A stretch of DNA of 64,000 nt, taken from Gnetum montanum (lineage: Eukaryota; Streptophyta; Gnetopsida; Gnetales; Gnetaceae). The DNA lies in contig MNCI01030933.1 in assembly GCA_015680685.1 (NCBI GenBank), positions 451,364-515,363 on the forward strand. The letters are read 5' to 3'. The notes under the pieces were generated by a model. The model saw only the letters and a program-made list of their open reading frames with translations. It was not told where the DNA came from and searched no databases. Of this stretch, positions 1 through 10,976 are shown piece after piece (position 1 is the stretch's first letter; every line of letters begins with the position of its first letter). A program made the position numbers and the translations under genes.

Positions 1-1083
1 CTTTAGTATTGTGAGTTGATGGGTATTTTTGGAGAAACATCCACTGGTAAATAATTTTGATGTTGAGGCCTTCTTGGAAAGCAAGATTAAAATGCCTTTA
101 TTGAAGATTGGAATAGCAAACAAAGGATGAAATTATTTACTGCAAAAAGCATACTCCCTGCTAATGTTCGATAATGGATTATTAAGGTCCACTTAAGAGT
201 CGAAAGCGTGCGAAAGATCTAGTAAATGGATTACCAATAGGTTTTGAATTTCATTTGGTAAATTTAATTAACAAAGGATGAGAAGGTTTCTATTGCAGAT
301 GAACCTGAATAACGTTGTAGAAATATAGAAAATTTGAAACACAGAACTGAATGCCATGGTTTTAAGCTTTTGGGCATCACTGACGAATACGTTGTTTGGT
401 ACCTGCTCGGAATTGCACCCGCGCATCGGCCAAATCTACGTTGCCAGATGCAGCCATAGCTGGCCCGTCGAAGACTGAGAATAGCAAGCCCGAGTTCATG
501 GAGCGCGTGGAGGCCCTTTTCCACGACTACGTTGTATTAAGAGGGTTTTTTGTTATTTTCGGCAGTAATCACATATGGGTTGTGCAGGAAGAACTCAGGA
601 CAGTCAAGGGCAGATCGCAGTGTGGTCATTTTCAATTTTAGCAGTGACACCTACAGCTTGTTCAAAATCATTCGGAAAACGGATTTCAGAAGAACAGGCG
701 CCTGTTTCTCACGATAAAAAAGTTTGGGTTTCCATCTATAATAGCGGCTAATGCCTCAAAATCCCTAGTGGACGTTGCTTGAAGGATCTGTATTAAATGT
801 TGGAAGAAAACTTCATAAGCTAGAAATTTTACCAGTTGCCACAGATGGACGCTATGTACAAAAGGCAGTAAAAATATATGAATTTGCTCTGCTCAAGGAT
901 ATAAAACACCTTGCAAAATTTCTGTATAATCATCAAAATCGGAAGAGCACTTGTGAGAGGCAAAGGTTAGAATGGTTGCAAAATCTTACGGGACATAGGG
1001 CGACATTTCCTAACGCGGTGGCTGAGCCTTCTCTTGTGATGGTAGTTGTTGGTAATGATTTTCGGCAGGGAAAGATAATTTGA
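1..1083 (+). pseudogene. Possible decayed coding fragments, identity unknown
   Basis: This stretch is not repeated elsewhere in the window. Short open segments have protein-like composition: a piece ending KPEFMERVEALFHDY near 450-535, and a 102-codon frame at 775-1083 containing GRYVQKAVKIYEFALLKD. Near 370-420 another frame reads LLGITDEYVVWYLLGIA, which faintly recalls the N-terminal helical region of DEAH-box splicing helicases. It shifts frame into RASAKSTLPDAAIAG. No start codon, splice pattern or long frame joins the pieces. It may be a pseudogene, exons of a gene lying mostly outside the window, or chance. Confidence 0.2.
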
Positions 1084-1299
1084 ATTAGTTGCTGGCAGTT
1101 ACAAGATTAGTGCCTTCACATTCGGACTCATATTTCGAGCCATCACTGAATTTAAATTTCTATTTCCAAGGTACAGGAAAAGATAAATTATTTTATAAAT
1201 TAACTATCATTACCACCAACATCTACACCCCAAGGTGGATATTACATTATATTTTTATGAAAACAATTATTAGGGCTTAATGACATTTAGTATTAAATT

Positions 1300-2230
1300 A
1301 AATTAGATTTATTTTAATAAATATTTTACTTACAAAAGCAATATTTATAATATTTACAAATATTAATTCCTCCTAACTATATAACTTCCTAACTACATAA
1401 CTTCCTCCCAACTAAATGGATAAGTTGTAACCTCCTTACTTGGGAGAAAAGTTAGCTAGGATATTTTGGCAATATAACTGCCTTATGAACCTTATAAAAA
1501 GGCTTAAGGGGGGGTGGGGGAAGAGAGGGACTTTTTTTTTGAGAGATCTCATACATCACACTTTTGGAGATCATACTTTGGAAAGCTATTAGCTAGCACT
1601 TAGGCTCTCACTTGAAGACACACTTTGGGTCTTGAGAAGAGCATTTGTAAAGAAGATTTGTAAAGATGATTGTTTGTAAGATGGCTTGCTAAAGGAAATA
1701 TTTCAGCCTCTTTGTCATAGTCCTATGAGTTATGTTTTATTTTTGTTTTGTTTAAATTGTTTAGCTAGTGGTTTAGATAGTATCATCCTTGGCAAGTAAT
1801 TTTTGGATTTTTAGATTGCTCTTATTGTTCTTGTTGCCCGATAGAAATTTCTATTAAAATTTTGCCATAGAAGCGCTTGTGTTTAAAGGCCTTAAAAGCA
1901 TTTTAGTAGTAAATTGTTATTGTGCCACATATAGGAACTGCTATTGGGATTTTTGTAAGAGAGCCTCTACTTATAGTCATGTCGTTGAACAATTCACTTG
2001 TCGAGAGGGTTCAGAAAATCTTTGGTATTTTGATGGGACCAGAATANTTTTCTTTTCTGTTTATTTCCATCGAATCTTGCTCTATTTTTAGTTTTCTTGT
2101 GGAACTATCTCTTTCTCTAGGGAAAATTAGGAGTAGATTTGCGGAGTTTTGCTTAAATGTTTTTACAAAATTTTATTTGTTACAAGTAGGTATTATAAGG
2201 ACCGCATAGACTAGGCAGTCGAACAAAATA
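1300..2230 (+). other. AT-rich stretch with promoter-like or LTR-like segment
   Basis: An AT-rich run (1280-1400) leads to a TATA-like box, TTATAAAAAGG, near 1492. A G-run, a T-run and about 700 bases rich in GATTTGTAAAG-like words follow. The TATA box followed by a non-coding transcribed-looking stretch resembles an LTR, but no partner LTR, primer site or polypurine tract is visible here. One unresolved base (n) lies at 2047. I recognise no gene. Confidence 0.2.
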
Positions 2231-2239
2231 GGAAACTTT

Positions 2240-2502
2240 CAACAACTCACAGTACTTGGCAAATTTGGCTGAATCTCTTTAAAGTAAGTCATTTGTAGTT
2301 TACACACAATGCAATCGTTACATTTCACACACACATACACTTTAACTACTGAGTTTATTTGGAGGTATCTAGGCCTTCGTGTTACTAGAGACCAGCAGGC
2401 ACCTAAATCCTGTTCAAGGACACTCATTGGTGGTCGCGTCCCAAATGGTCACCAACACTCATTATTTCGGATCTCCTCCTTTCAATTTAGTCATGGGGGA
2501 GA
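2240..2502 (+). pseudogene. Ty3 element E: remnant of pol 3' end and internal purine tract
   Basis: The words CATTATTTCGGATCTCCTCC and TCATGGGGGAGATG match the extreme 3' end of pol in elements A1, A2, B and D, where the integrase tail ends in a polypurine-like stretch. Upstream of about 2410 the similarity fades, so the element is truncated or strongly diverged here. No reading frame survives. It marks the start of element E, whose spacer and 3' LTR follow. Confidence 0.5.
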
Positions 2503-4408
2503 TGACCACCTATGCTGATCAATCAAGGCCTTTAGTTCCTTTTTATGTTTTTTTTTGCACACTTTTGTTTTGCAAATTTCTTTAACTTTTCTTGTTTTTT
2601 TTTTGCAACATCGTTCATACTTTTTCGTTTAGTTGTGTGTTTATTTATTTTGTTAAGTTTGTCACCTAATAAGTGCTCCTAAAAATGGTATGAACTATAT
2701 TCCATTGATTGCTAATGTTTGGTTTTTACCTTTGAGTTATGATGTTGATATTAAGGTATGGTTCTTTTGATATAACAGGAAATGAGTCCACATCATCCAT
2801 GCATCTATGAATTTCTATGGTCTCTCTTGGCTTGGAACTATATAGTCCCTTTCCTTAAATAATAAGAACTATCAACAAATCGGTGACTAGGAATTTCTCA
2901 AACTAAGGAAGGACTCAAAGATTGAAGAGGGAGTGACTTCAAGGGGATTTGATGCATTCGTGATGACCATTCTCTTGGGTGCTTAGGTGCTTTCTTCTTG
3001 GGTTTTCCTTAACATTCCAATGCTGCTCTAGTATTAGGAAGCTGAGCTAATAAAAATAATAAGTCTTTGCATGGTGTGGTTCTCATGCAAAAAGAGAGAG
3101 AGAGAGAGAGAAAAGTGAGAATTCAAAGCACATCCCTTAGATGAAATAATCACTTGGGCAACAAGCACTAGTTATGGAACTAAACAAACATGTTCCCTCT
3201 AACTAAGACCCTTTCTCGTTTCCTACATTCTTCTTTTTCATTTTGTCAGAATGGTGGTGACTCTTTGATAGAGGCATTGATGTTACTTTAGGTGGATGGA
3301 TTGGCCGAATGTATTAATGTGAAGTCACTAGATGTGGATTATTTGAGGCTGGATTTGGAATGAGATCTACTAAGTCATGTTAACCATTAATACATAAGAG
3401 GCTATACATCACCTTGTTCTTGAGACTCCATTCCATTCTCTTCCTTCCATTCTTCTTTCTCCATTTTTTTCACCTCATTTCCAGTTGTATCAATAGTCTA
3501 TATTTTGGTTGATGCATTGTTTTCTTTTGGTAAATTCTTGTGGTTAAGACTTTAATTCTTGTGTCCAAATGGCATTTCTAAAGACCATGGACTCTTTGAA
3601 TGGAGGATTGTCAGGGCATTAAGGGCATGAGCCTACTTTGGGAAGAATCCACTGGCATTCCTATTTGGTCCATTCGTTAATTTCTTTCACTTAAACATTT
3701 TCTGCAATCAACTTTTATTTTGTTCATTTCCATCCTTGACATCCATTTTATTGATGTTATCATTGTTACTTTTTTTCCATCTTCCTTATTCCTTATGCTT
3801 TTTCTCCATTTTCGTGCTATCAGAGGTTTGCTCTCAATCATGGGGGTCCTGGTCCACTTTTTTCGATTTTCTCCTAACCCCTACACCTTGGGTAGTCACC
3901 AGTATTATATCTCCAGAATCTGCATCAGCCATATCACAACTCAGCCAATGGACCTTACACTGAGGCAAGGTATTAACTGCATTGTGATTCATTTACCCTT
4001 GCTAATATAAGATTATGTTGTGTGTGTAGATGACAATCATACACCAATGGATTGGATTTGGAGGGAACACTTGGAATGGGCTAGTGTTGGAGTAATTATG
4101 CAAGGAACAAGATCAATGCTGCACTTATGGATGCACAAAAAAAAGTGCAATCTTGGCATCGGCAGCAACAGACTTCTTCTTCTCTCTCTCTCTTCTCTTC
4201 TCTCTTCTTTCTCAACTACCAAATAAGGCTAGATGTCAAATGTATATAGTGTTCACCCTTGTTATCATGAACACTAATTTTGCCATGTATTGTAATGATG
4301 ATCTATTCACATATCATCTTATTCACCATTAGTTTCATTCTAGTCAATAATCCCATACCTTCCCAATATTTTGTAAGCAACTTGAGGACGAGTTTTCATT
4401 CAGTCATG
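2503..4408 (+). mobile_element. Ty3 element E: non-coding pol-to-LTR spacer
   Basis: About 1.9 kb, collinear with 32571-34540 of element B and, reversed, with 9035-10966 of A1 and 40128-42050 of A2. Shared marks include AGTGCTC...ATGGT, a purine patch near 3091-3113, GGAATGGA-type words, TAGTGACCTC-like words and CCCAATATTTTGTAA before the 3' LTR. No conserved reading frame is seen. In Athila-type elements this position can hold an env-like gene, but I find none. Confidence 0.7.
3088..3113. repeat. (GA)n microsatellite
   Basis: About ten GA repeats within the element E spacer. The equivalent position in A1 has no array, while A1 has its own GA array at 9244-9301. Confidence 0.85.
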
Positions 4409-5202
4409 CACGACCGCAATATCGCATCTGCCACTGCGATATCGCGTACGTGATATTGTAGCCCGCCGCAATGCCTATAAATAAGAGGTGGATTTCCCTA
4501 TTTTGGACATCTAGACTTAGACCTTATCCAAACTATAGCAGTTTTACCATTCCAAAGTTAGAATAATTTCCATGTGCCCACAATAGGAGTCTTAAAGTGA
4601 ATGGATATTTATTCGAGCAAATTGTACCTAAGCATACATTTGTGTACGACAATAAAGATAAACATTCTAATAAACCTTGCAACATGTAGACTAAGCTAAT
4701 TAGGATTTAATTATTGTTAAATGTTTAAATGCTTTCCTAGATAATTAATCTCTCTCAATCCTTGACTCTCCTAGTTAAGTACATTCAGTACAACTGCTTC
4801 GAGCACGTGTGTAATGCTTGGTAACCTAGTAACGAGTAGCGTTTGGTAATCCCAGCAGCGTTGCACTGGTTTAGGCTGTGTGTGGCAAGTGGGAACTGGT
4901 ACTAGTGCTAGGACAATTAGAACTTAGTTAGCGAATAGTTAATGAAAGTTAGTCAGTTAGTCTCTTCACCTTCCCCTATTAGCATAAGACATTAAAAAGA
5001 TAAAAGATATAAAAATCATATGCCTCAAGCTTACTTAACCATAGAACCATGACAATACAAGTAAGTTTGGGAAGATAGCAATTGATTAATCTTAAGTGTT
5101 CCATTAAGGCATGTAAGCACTTAGTCTTTGGAGTTTGACCAAGTCATGTGTGAGATGTTTGTATTCGTATGGTTGAGTGTAGGGGTACCTTGCCACTCAT
5201 CA
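4409..5202 (+). mobile_element. 3' LTR of Ty3 element E
   Basis: Plus-strand LTR of about 0.79 kb. Its left end is eroded: the purine tract and TGATGAG start seen in sister copies are replaced by CATGCACGACC. U3 holds CGATATCG-like palindromes (4420-4460), followed by the TATA box CCTATAAATAAGAGG near 4475. The right end is GCCACTCATCA, matching the LTR ends of C (46083) and the A1/D family. The base after it (5203) falls directly in copia sequence, so the element was inserted in the copia element. Similarity by eye to B's 5' LTR is clear throughout. Confidence 0.8.
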
Positions 5203-5466
5203 TAGTGTCTATAAAATTAAAGGAAAATCCCAATGATATAAGCGTTGAAACAAAAAGTAAATTCCTTGAAAAACTTGGAATATAAAATGTCTTTTCTAAT
5301 TCTAAAACAAAACCACTACTTAAAACTAAAATGCATGTTCCAATTGCCTCCATATGTGAGCGCATCTTGTTGCTTGAATATATGCATGACTTACTTCCCA
5401 CTAGCTTTGTTAGGTTTTTCACCCCTACAAGGAATTGGTAACATGGATTGTAGAACTAGAATCAAT
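5203..5466 (-). pseudogene. Ty1/copia I: protease region and following linker, broken
   Basis: The minus strand carries YIPSFSRNLLFVSTLISLGFSF, which resembles the conserved copia segment (VPSFSRNLISVSKLxxxG) after the aspartic protease. Copy II has the equivalent at 36290-36390. Upstream of it, toward 5460, the expected protease start is interrupted by stops. The left edge at 5203 is where Ty3 element E is inserted, so the rest of pol is not adjacent. Confidence 0.7.
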
Positions 5467-6330
5467 CTACCATGTGTCATGTCCAACATCAACCATATTA
5501 GACTCAGAACAAACAAGTGAGAGTTGAGTACCTTTTTTTTCAAGCCATTTCTGATATTTAGAAAAATCCTTCTTTATGTGTCCTTTCTTTTTGCAAAAAA
5601 AAAAAAAAACATCTAGATTCTTTCTTAATATCAACTTGTGAGCCTGTGCAGGTAGTTTGGCTTGTCTTTTATTCTTTTCTTGTATAGCCAGATGTACACA
5701 CTCTTTCACTTCCATAGCAAGTCTCCCCTCTTCTTGCACACACATGGTCATTAGTTCATTAATTGACCATTTGTCCTTATGTGTCTTATAAGATATATTA
5801 AAGGGTTCATACTTTAGTGGGAGTGTGTTTAAGATGTAGTGCACAAAAAAAGATTCTGACATCTCAACCTCAAGTGTTTTGAGTTGAGCCACTATATCTC
5901 TCATTTGCATGATGTGCTCATGCATACCATGAATTTCAGTGAGCTTCATGGATGAGAACTTCATTATCAAGGTGTTGGCCAACACCTTGTTTGATAATTC
6001 AAATTGTTCATTAATGGCCTGTAATAAATCATGCACATTTTCATACTATTCTAGTGAATCAAGCATGCCAACGGAGATCTTGTTTTCTATGAACATGACA
6101 TAGAGGCAATTAGATCACTCTTACTTTTTGTAATTACCAATATCATCCGAACGGCTAATTATTATAATAGCAAGTGGTCCATTCTTACAAATAGCATAAT
6201 CAATGTTCATTGAGCCTAAATGAAGAAAAATTCTCTCCTTCCACACCTTATAATTATCACCTTTTAATTCAAATATGTCACATTTAGAGTTAGAGTAGCT
6301 TATAAGTTGTATAACTACATAATCAAACAT
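5467..6330 (-). pseudogene. Ty1/copia I: gag (UBN2-type) pseudogene
   Basis: The capsid-like protein would begin at MFDYVVIQ (6330). It carries FELKGDNYKVWKERI and the IDYAI segment typical of copia gag N-termini. After in-frame stops around 6120-6040 a 189-codon stretch (6036-5467) continues with IMKFSSMKLTE, HIMQMRDIVAQL and a zinc-knuckle region CKKKGHIKKD. The first knuckle Cys is lost to an expanded T-run (A-run on the plus strand, 5597-5610), and the last Cys reads Phe in this copy. It is a dead copy; copy II lies at 36561-37417. Confidence 0.85.
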
Positions 6331-7368
6331 GCTTATGTCACTAAATTTGAGGTTAAAACATCATAAGACATGTTTACCAATGTAAGTCATGAAAAATGTG
6401 AATCAAATAACATAAAATTACCTGCAGGCTAAATTTTAATTCAAACATATTCATAATTAAATTATATTCCTTTTCTTAATCCCTATGGGTAAGTTAAGAA
6501 AAATAATTTAAGATATCATCCTAATTAATCATATTAAATAAAATAAAAAATCCTGTGGGATAAATTTTATCATATTACATATGATTAATCACAATTTTTA
6601 ATGTTATGTATCATATGTCATCCAAAATCTCTTAGTACATAATTTTGCATAATTAAATATGTTATGGCTACTCTCTAATTATACAAAATTATATATATAA
6701 TTCATATGCAGAAAATGATGCATACATATACAAAAATATCAATAAAATTGATAAATTACCAAATTCAACATGGTATAAACATAGTTCATTCAATTATTTC
6801 AGCCCAAGGTGTCCTGGTGGAGGCTGAAGCACCAAAAGAAAACCCTATAGAACTTCACTAATTCATTGGACAACATGAAAAAAAAAACACCAGAAATCAT
6901 AATAATAATGATGAATGCTAAATATGCAACCTGGAATGGATGAAGCAGATACATAATTCACAAAATCCAACTATGCACAGAGGGAATAAACATTTGTTAA
7001 CCTTAAGACTGCTTAAATTAAACCAAATTGTGCTCAACCTTGGAAAACATTTACATAAGGATAGGCTATTGTAGGTCAACCATGCAGATAGTAGACTATC
7101 GCATGAAGAAAATCGCAGATAACACAACCAAACCAACTCTCCAACATAACAAAAGAAAATATCCTCATTTCCATAGTAGTAATGGTTTCTATTTTCTAGT
7201 TCTATGGTGCACAAGAATGCAACAAAATGTGAAAGTAAAATCTCTTTCACTAAGTAGAAATCAGAAACAAGCTATCTTCCTCAAACTATAAGGCATAGAA
7301 ATATTAAAAGAAAGCATTGTTTCCAGATTGCACCATCATCAAAAACTACATCAAGATAGAGATCTAAC
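6331..7368 (-). mobile_element. Ty1/copia I: untranslated leader between primer site and gag
   Basis: About 1 kb of AT-rich DNA between the gag start and the primer-binding site, collinear with 37418-38474 in copy II. It contains no reading frame conserved between the copies. Confidence 0.6.
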
Positions 7369-7380
7369 GCTCTGATACCA
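7369..7380 (-). promoter_or_regulatory. Ty1/copia I primer-binding site (initiator tRNA-Met type)
   Basis: On the minus strand TGGTATCAGAGC, the standard plant copia site complementary to the 3' end of initiator tRNA-Met. Two bases separate it from the LTR end CTTACA. In copy II (38475-38486) the last bases have mutated. Confidence 0.9.
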
Positions 7381-7382
7381 AA

Positions 7383-7967
7383 TGTAAGAAAATAATTATA
7401 CAGAAAACCAAATGGCACAATTAATCAGAGTATAGAATGCAAAAAAAAAAAAAATGGCACACGAAATTCACATGCATAAATAACTAGAACTACATAATTC
7501 CTAAGAAAATGAAAATGACCTTCAACCATTGATGCCTCAAATTAAATTTGGCATTTTGATTCTTCTTTCACACGGGCACTCTACAACAATGGTGTATGCA
7601 ATCTTCAAGCGTCTGTGAAAGGGTCTGGAACTACAATCCTAATGTGATTTGTGTTGCCTTTGTTCTCTCATCAAGAATGAATTTATAGGCCACAGAATGG
7701 GTTACCATAAGAGACCCAATTCCAACCCATAAAAAATGCGTCATCGAATATGGAGACCACCTTAATGTGTCAACCAACTCATAAAAAACATGTTAGTGGG
7801 TATGGTGGCCACTTTCATGCATTAACTAATGCATAAAGCATGTTAGTGCGTAACACATGCTACACAAAAGTTAAATGATAAAACACAAATAGAAGCTTTT
7901 GGATAAAACAAGGAATTGTTATAAATTGTAGAGGGCACTACATTTCCTAAAAATACTATATGTTACA
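7383..7967 (-). mobile_element. 5' LTR of Ty1/copia I
   Basis: About 585 bases bounded by the short inverted ends TGTAA...TTACA (plus-strand edges TGTAAG at 7383 and TGTTACA ending at 7967). Read on the minus strand it has a TATA box, CCTATAAATTC, near 7685. The primer site lies directly inside. Copy II has the same LTR at 38489-39074. Confidence 0.7.
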
Positions 7968-8183
7968 TTTTAAGTGATGTTTTATTTACTGATGGAAAGG
8001 TTTTTACAAAATAATTTGTATTAACTGTTCCTTTGGATGGAAAAGCCAATCTAATGAACATCATTAAAAATAAGCAACCTTTCACGTTTTTTAGGCAGAT
8101 GATAAGGGAATGGATTTGTTGAAGACAAGAAGGACGAGCCAAAGAAATTGCTGTATAATTGCAATGTAAAGCTCTACCATTAT
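7968..8183. other. Remnant of DNA flanking the copia LTR, interrupted by Ty3 A1
   Basis: These 216 bases separate the copia LTR from A1 and recur at 39075-39288. The plus strand has protein-like stretches (LSDVLFTDGKVFT, NIIKNKQPFTFFRQMIREW) broken by stops. I do not recognise the source. The last five bases (8179-8183, ATTAT) form the left half of A1's target duplication. Confidence 0.4.
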
Positions 8184-9034
8184 TGATGAGCGGCAAGGTA
8201 TCCCTATGTCCAACCATACGAATACGAGCATTCATGCATGATTTGGTCAAACTCTAAGGACTAAGTGCTTATGCGCCTTCATAGAACAAGGATGGGTTGT
8301 GTGAATATTGTCTTCCCAATCTTACTTGTACAACACGATTGTATGGTTAAGTAAACCTGAGGTATGTGATTTTTATGGCTTTTTATGTTTTATTTTCCTG
8401 GTGCTTAAAGTGGAGAAATAAAATAAGTGAGTAAATAATTTAATTTAACTAATTAACTATGCTCTAACTAGTCCTAACACTAGCATATATTCCCACTTAC
8501 TGAACACATCCTAAACTAGTGTAACATTACTAGGATTACCAAACGCTAGTCATTACTAGTTTACCAAGTGTTCCACACGTATGCTCAAAGTGGTCATACT
8601 AAGTGTGCTTACTTGTTGAAGATTAATAACTCTATAAAAACAACATCAATTAACTAATGAAAGTGTGAACTAAATATAAATAACATTAAATGCAATAAAT
8701 AATCTATTCTAAATGTTACAAGGTTTATCACAAAGTTCATCTTTATTTCCAGACACAAGGTGTGCTTAGGTACACAATGCTCGAATAAAGATCCATTCAT
8801 TTTATGACTCCTACTGTGAGCACTCAAAACAAATTCTAACTCTGGAAAGGAAAAACTACAAGAGTTCAAGTAAGGAACTAAGAAACTAATTACCAAACCA
8901 AGCATCCCAGTCTCTTATTTATAGGCAATGAGATAGGTTTCGATATCAGGTGTCCAATATCGCTTGGCGGGCTTTGATATCGTAGACCCGATATTGCAGA
9001 TCCGATATCATAGTCCTTATATCGTGACTCGTCA
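8184..9034 (-). mobile_element. 3' LTR of Ty3 A1
   Basis: About 851 bases with plus-strand edges TGATGAG (8184) and CTCGTCA (9034). Read on the minus strand, U3 begins with a cluster of GATATC-type palindromes (about 8938-9030). A TATA box (CCTATAAATAAGAG, around 8915-8932) and a transcribed part follow. It keeps the promoter segment that the 5' LTR has lost. Confidence 0.9.
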
Positions 9035-9260
9035 TACCCTCACAACCAAATGAAAACTCATCCTTGAGTTTCTTACAAAATATTGGGTAGGTATGTGATT
9101 ATTGACAGAGTGAAAACCGATAGTGGCATAAAGTGAAAGACTCAAAATGCCTAGTGAATAGATTGACAAACATATTACAACATTGGTGTTCATAACCATT
9201 GTGGTGAACACTATACATAGATGACATCTAGATCCTTATATGATAGCTTGAAGAAAGAGA

Positions 9261-9303
<43 letters not shown>

Positions 9304-10966
9304 AAATGAGGCACATTACTACCATTGTCAAAATTGTGCATACCATTGTTCATTCATGGCCACATGATCAAGATCATTCCTTATGTAAACACTCTAGCTC
9401 CAGTCCATCCTTAGTGCTCTCTCCTATCCTAGTTCATTATTTCTTTGATCACCATCTACACACACAACATAGTCATGAATTAGTAAGGATAGATAAGATA
9501 TAATGCAATTGATACCTTGCCTCAATAGGAAGCACATTGGCTAGGTTGTGGGTATGGCAGATACTAGCTTAGGGGTTTGTAACTAATAACTGCCCAAGAT
9601 GTAGGGGTGAGATAAGTAATGGAATGAGAAAAAAATTATAATGGGGACCCCCACAACTAAGAGCAAACCTCTAATAACGATAAGATGAAAATCGAAAAAA
9701 CAAGAAAGATGAGAGAACTAACAATAGTGAAGCCATTAAGATAAAACAAAAATGGATTCATTGATGGGATGAAATAAGAAATAGTTAATTGTAGGAAACG
9801 TTTAAGGGAGAAAGCTTAACAATTACACCAAAAAGGAATGCTAGTGGGTCCTCCCTAAAGCAAGCTTATGGCCATTATGCCCTGACAAACCTGCCAACCA
9901 AAGAGTCCATAGGCTCTAGAAATGATATATGGAAATAATGGTTAAGAACTTACCCACAAGAGTTTACCAAAGAATAAAAATGTGTCCATCAAGATATAGA
10001 CTAATCATGAAATCATCAATGAGGTGGAATATGGAAAGAAATATGGAAAGAGAGAATGGAATGGAATGGAATCCCAAAATCAAGGTTATGTGAAGTCCCT
10101 TGTGTAGTATGTGATTAAGGTGACTTAATAGAATTCATTCCAAATCCAAATTAAGACTAACCACATCTAGTGGCCTCGTATCAATACACTTGACTAGCCC
10201 ATCCTCCTGAAGCAACAAAAATGCATCCATAGAGCCACCACCATTCCAATAAGAGAAAGAATAGAGGAGCAAGAAGTGAGAAAGGGCCTTAGCTAGAGAA
10301 AACCTTCAAGCATGGGTAACATGTCTTTCCACTGCCATAACCAATGCTTATAGTCCATGTTTCTTTATTATGTCTAAGGGGTGTGCTTTGAATTCTCACT
10401 AGTTTTTTTTACATGAGAACCACACCATGCAAAGAGTTATTTGATTTAGTTAACTTCCTGATATTGGTCAATAGCGAAATGGTAGAAAACTTATGAAAAA
10501 AATCCAAGTACCCAACAGAATAACCAACACAAATGTGTCAAACCCCTTGAATTCACACCCTTTTCAATCCATTTAAATCTTTCCTTGGTTTGAAGAATGC
10601 CAAGCCATCATTTTATTTAATAAGTTTACTTAGAAAAAGGGACATTTACATTTCCAAAACACAGGGAGACCCTAGATTTGTATGGATGAATGGGTGATGT
10701 GGACTCATTGCATGTTTTATTAAAAGAAACCATATCTTAGCATCAACATTGAAATCAAAAGGTAAAAGCCAAACATTAGCAATCCACACTATTATAATAC
10801 AATTCACCATCATGAGCACTTATTATATGATGAGTGAGAGTATATCAAACAAAATGTAATAGAGAAAGGAATAGTAAAAATGTTAACGATGGTGTAAAAC
10901 AAATGTGTAAAAAAAAAAAGAAGACAAAGGATCTAAGGGCTTTAGAATGGTTAGCATTAGTGGCCA
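9035..10966 (-). mobile_element. Ty3 A1 pol-to-LTR spacer with purine tract
   Basis: Non-coding and about 1.9 kb. At its LTR edge (9035-9043) the minus strand reads GTGAGGGTA, the eroded polypurine tract that primes plus-strand DNA (TCATGGGGGTA in B). A GA microsatellite occupies 9244-9301. It is collinear with the same part of A2, B, D and E. Weak frames inside differ between copies, so I regard them as chance. Confidence 0.75.
9244..9301. repeat. (GA)n microsatellite in A1 spacer
   Basis: A GAAA/GA-rich run ending in more than 15 uninterrupted GA units. The A2 copy has only a short remnant near 40350. Confidence 0.9.
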
Positions 10967-10976
10967 TCTCCCCCAC
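10963..10976 (-). promoter_or_regulatory. Internal polypurine-like tract at pol end (A1)
   Basis: The minus strand reads GTGGGGGAGATGG. The same GGGGGAGATG word lies at the end of pol in B (32561-32570), E (2495-2504) and, decayed, in A2 and D. It lies about 1.9 kb inside the true 3' tract. Confidence 0.5.

Noticed and set aside
1493-1560. Host promoter at the TATAAAAAGG box
   Set aside because: No gene follows. An LTR fragment is equally likely, so no promoter feature is claimed.
4020-4226. Small frames around the CT-rich run
   Set aside because: They lie in the non-coding spacer of element E and are not kept in other copies.
9035-10966. Env-like gene between pol and 3' LTR
   Set aside because: No frame is shared between the copies, and there is no signal peptide or transmembrane pattern.
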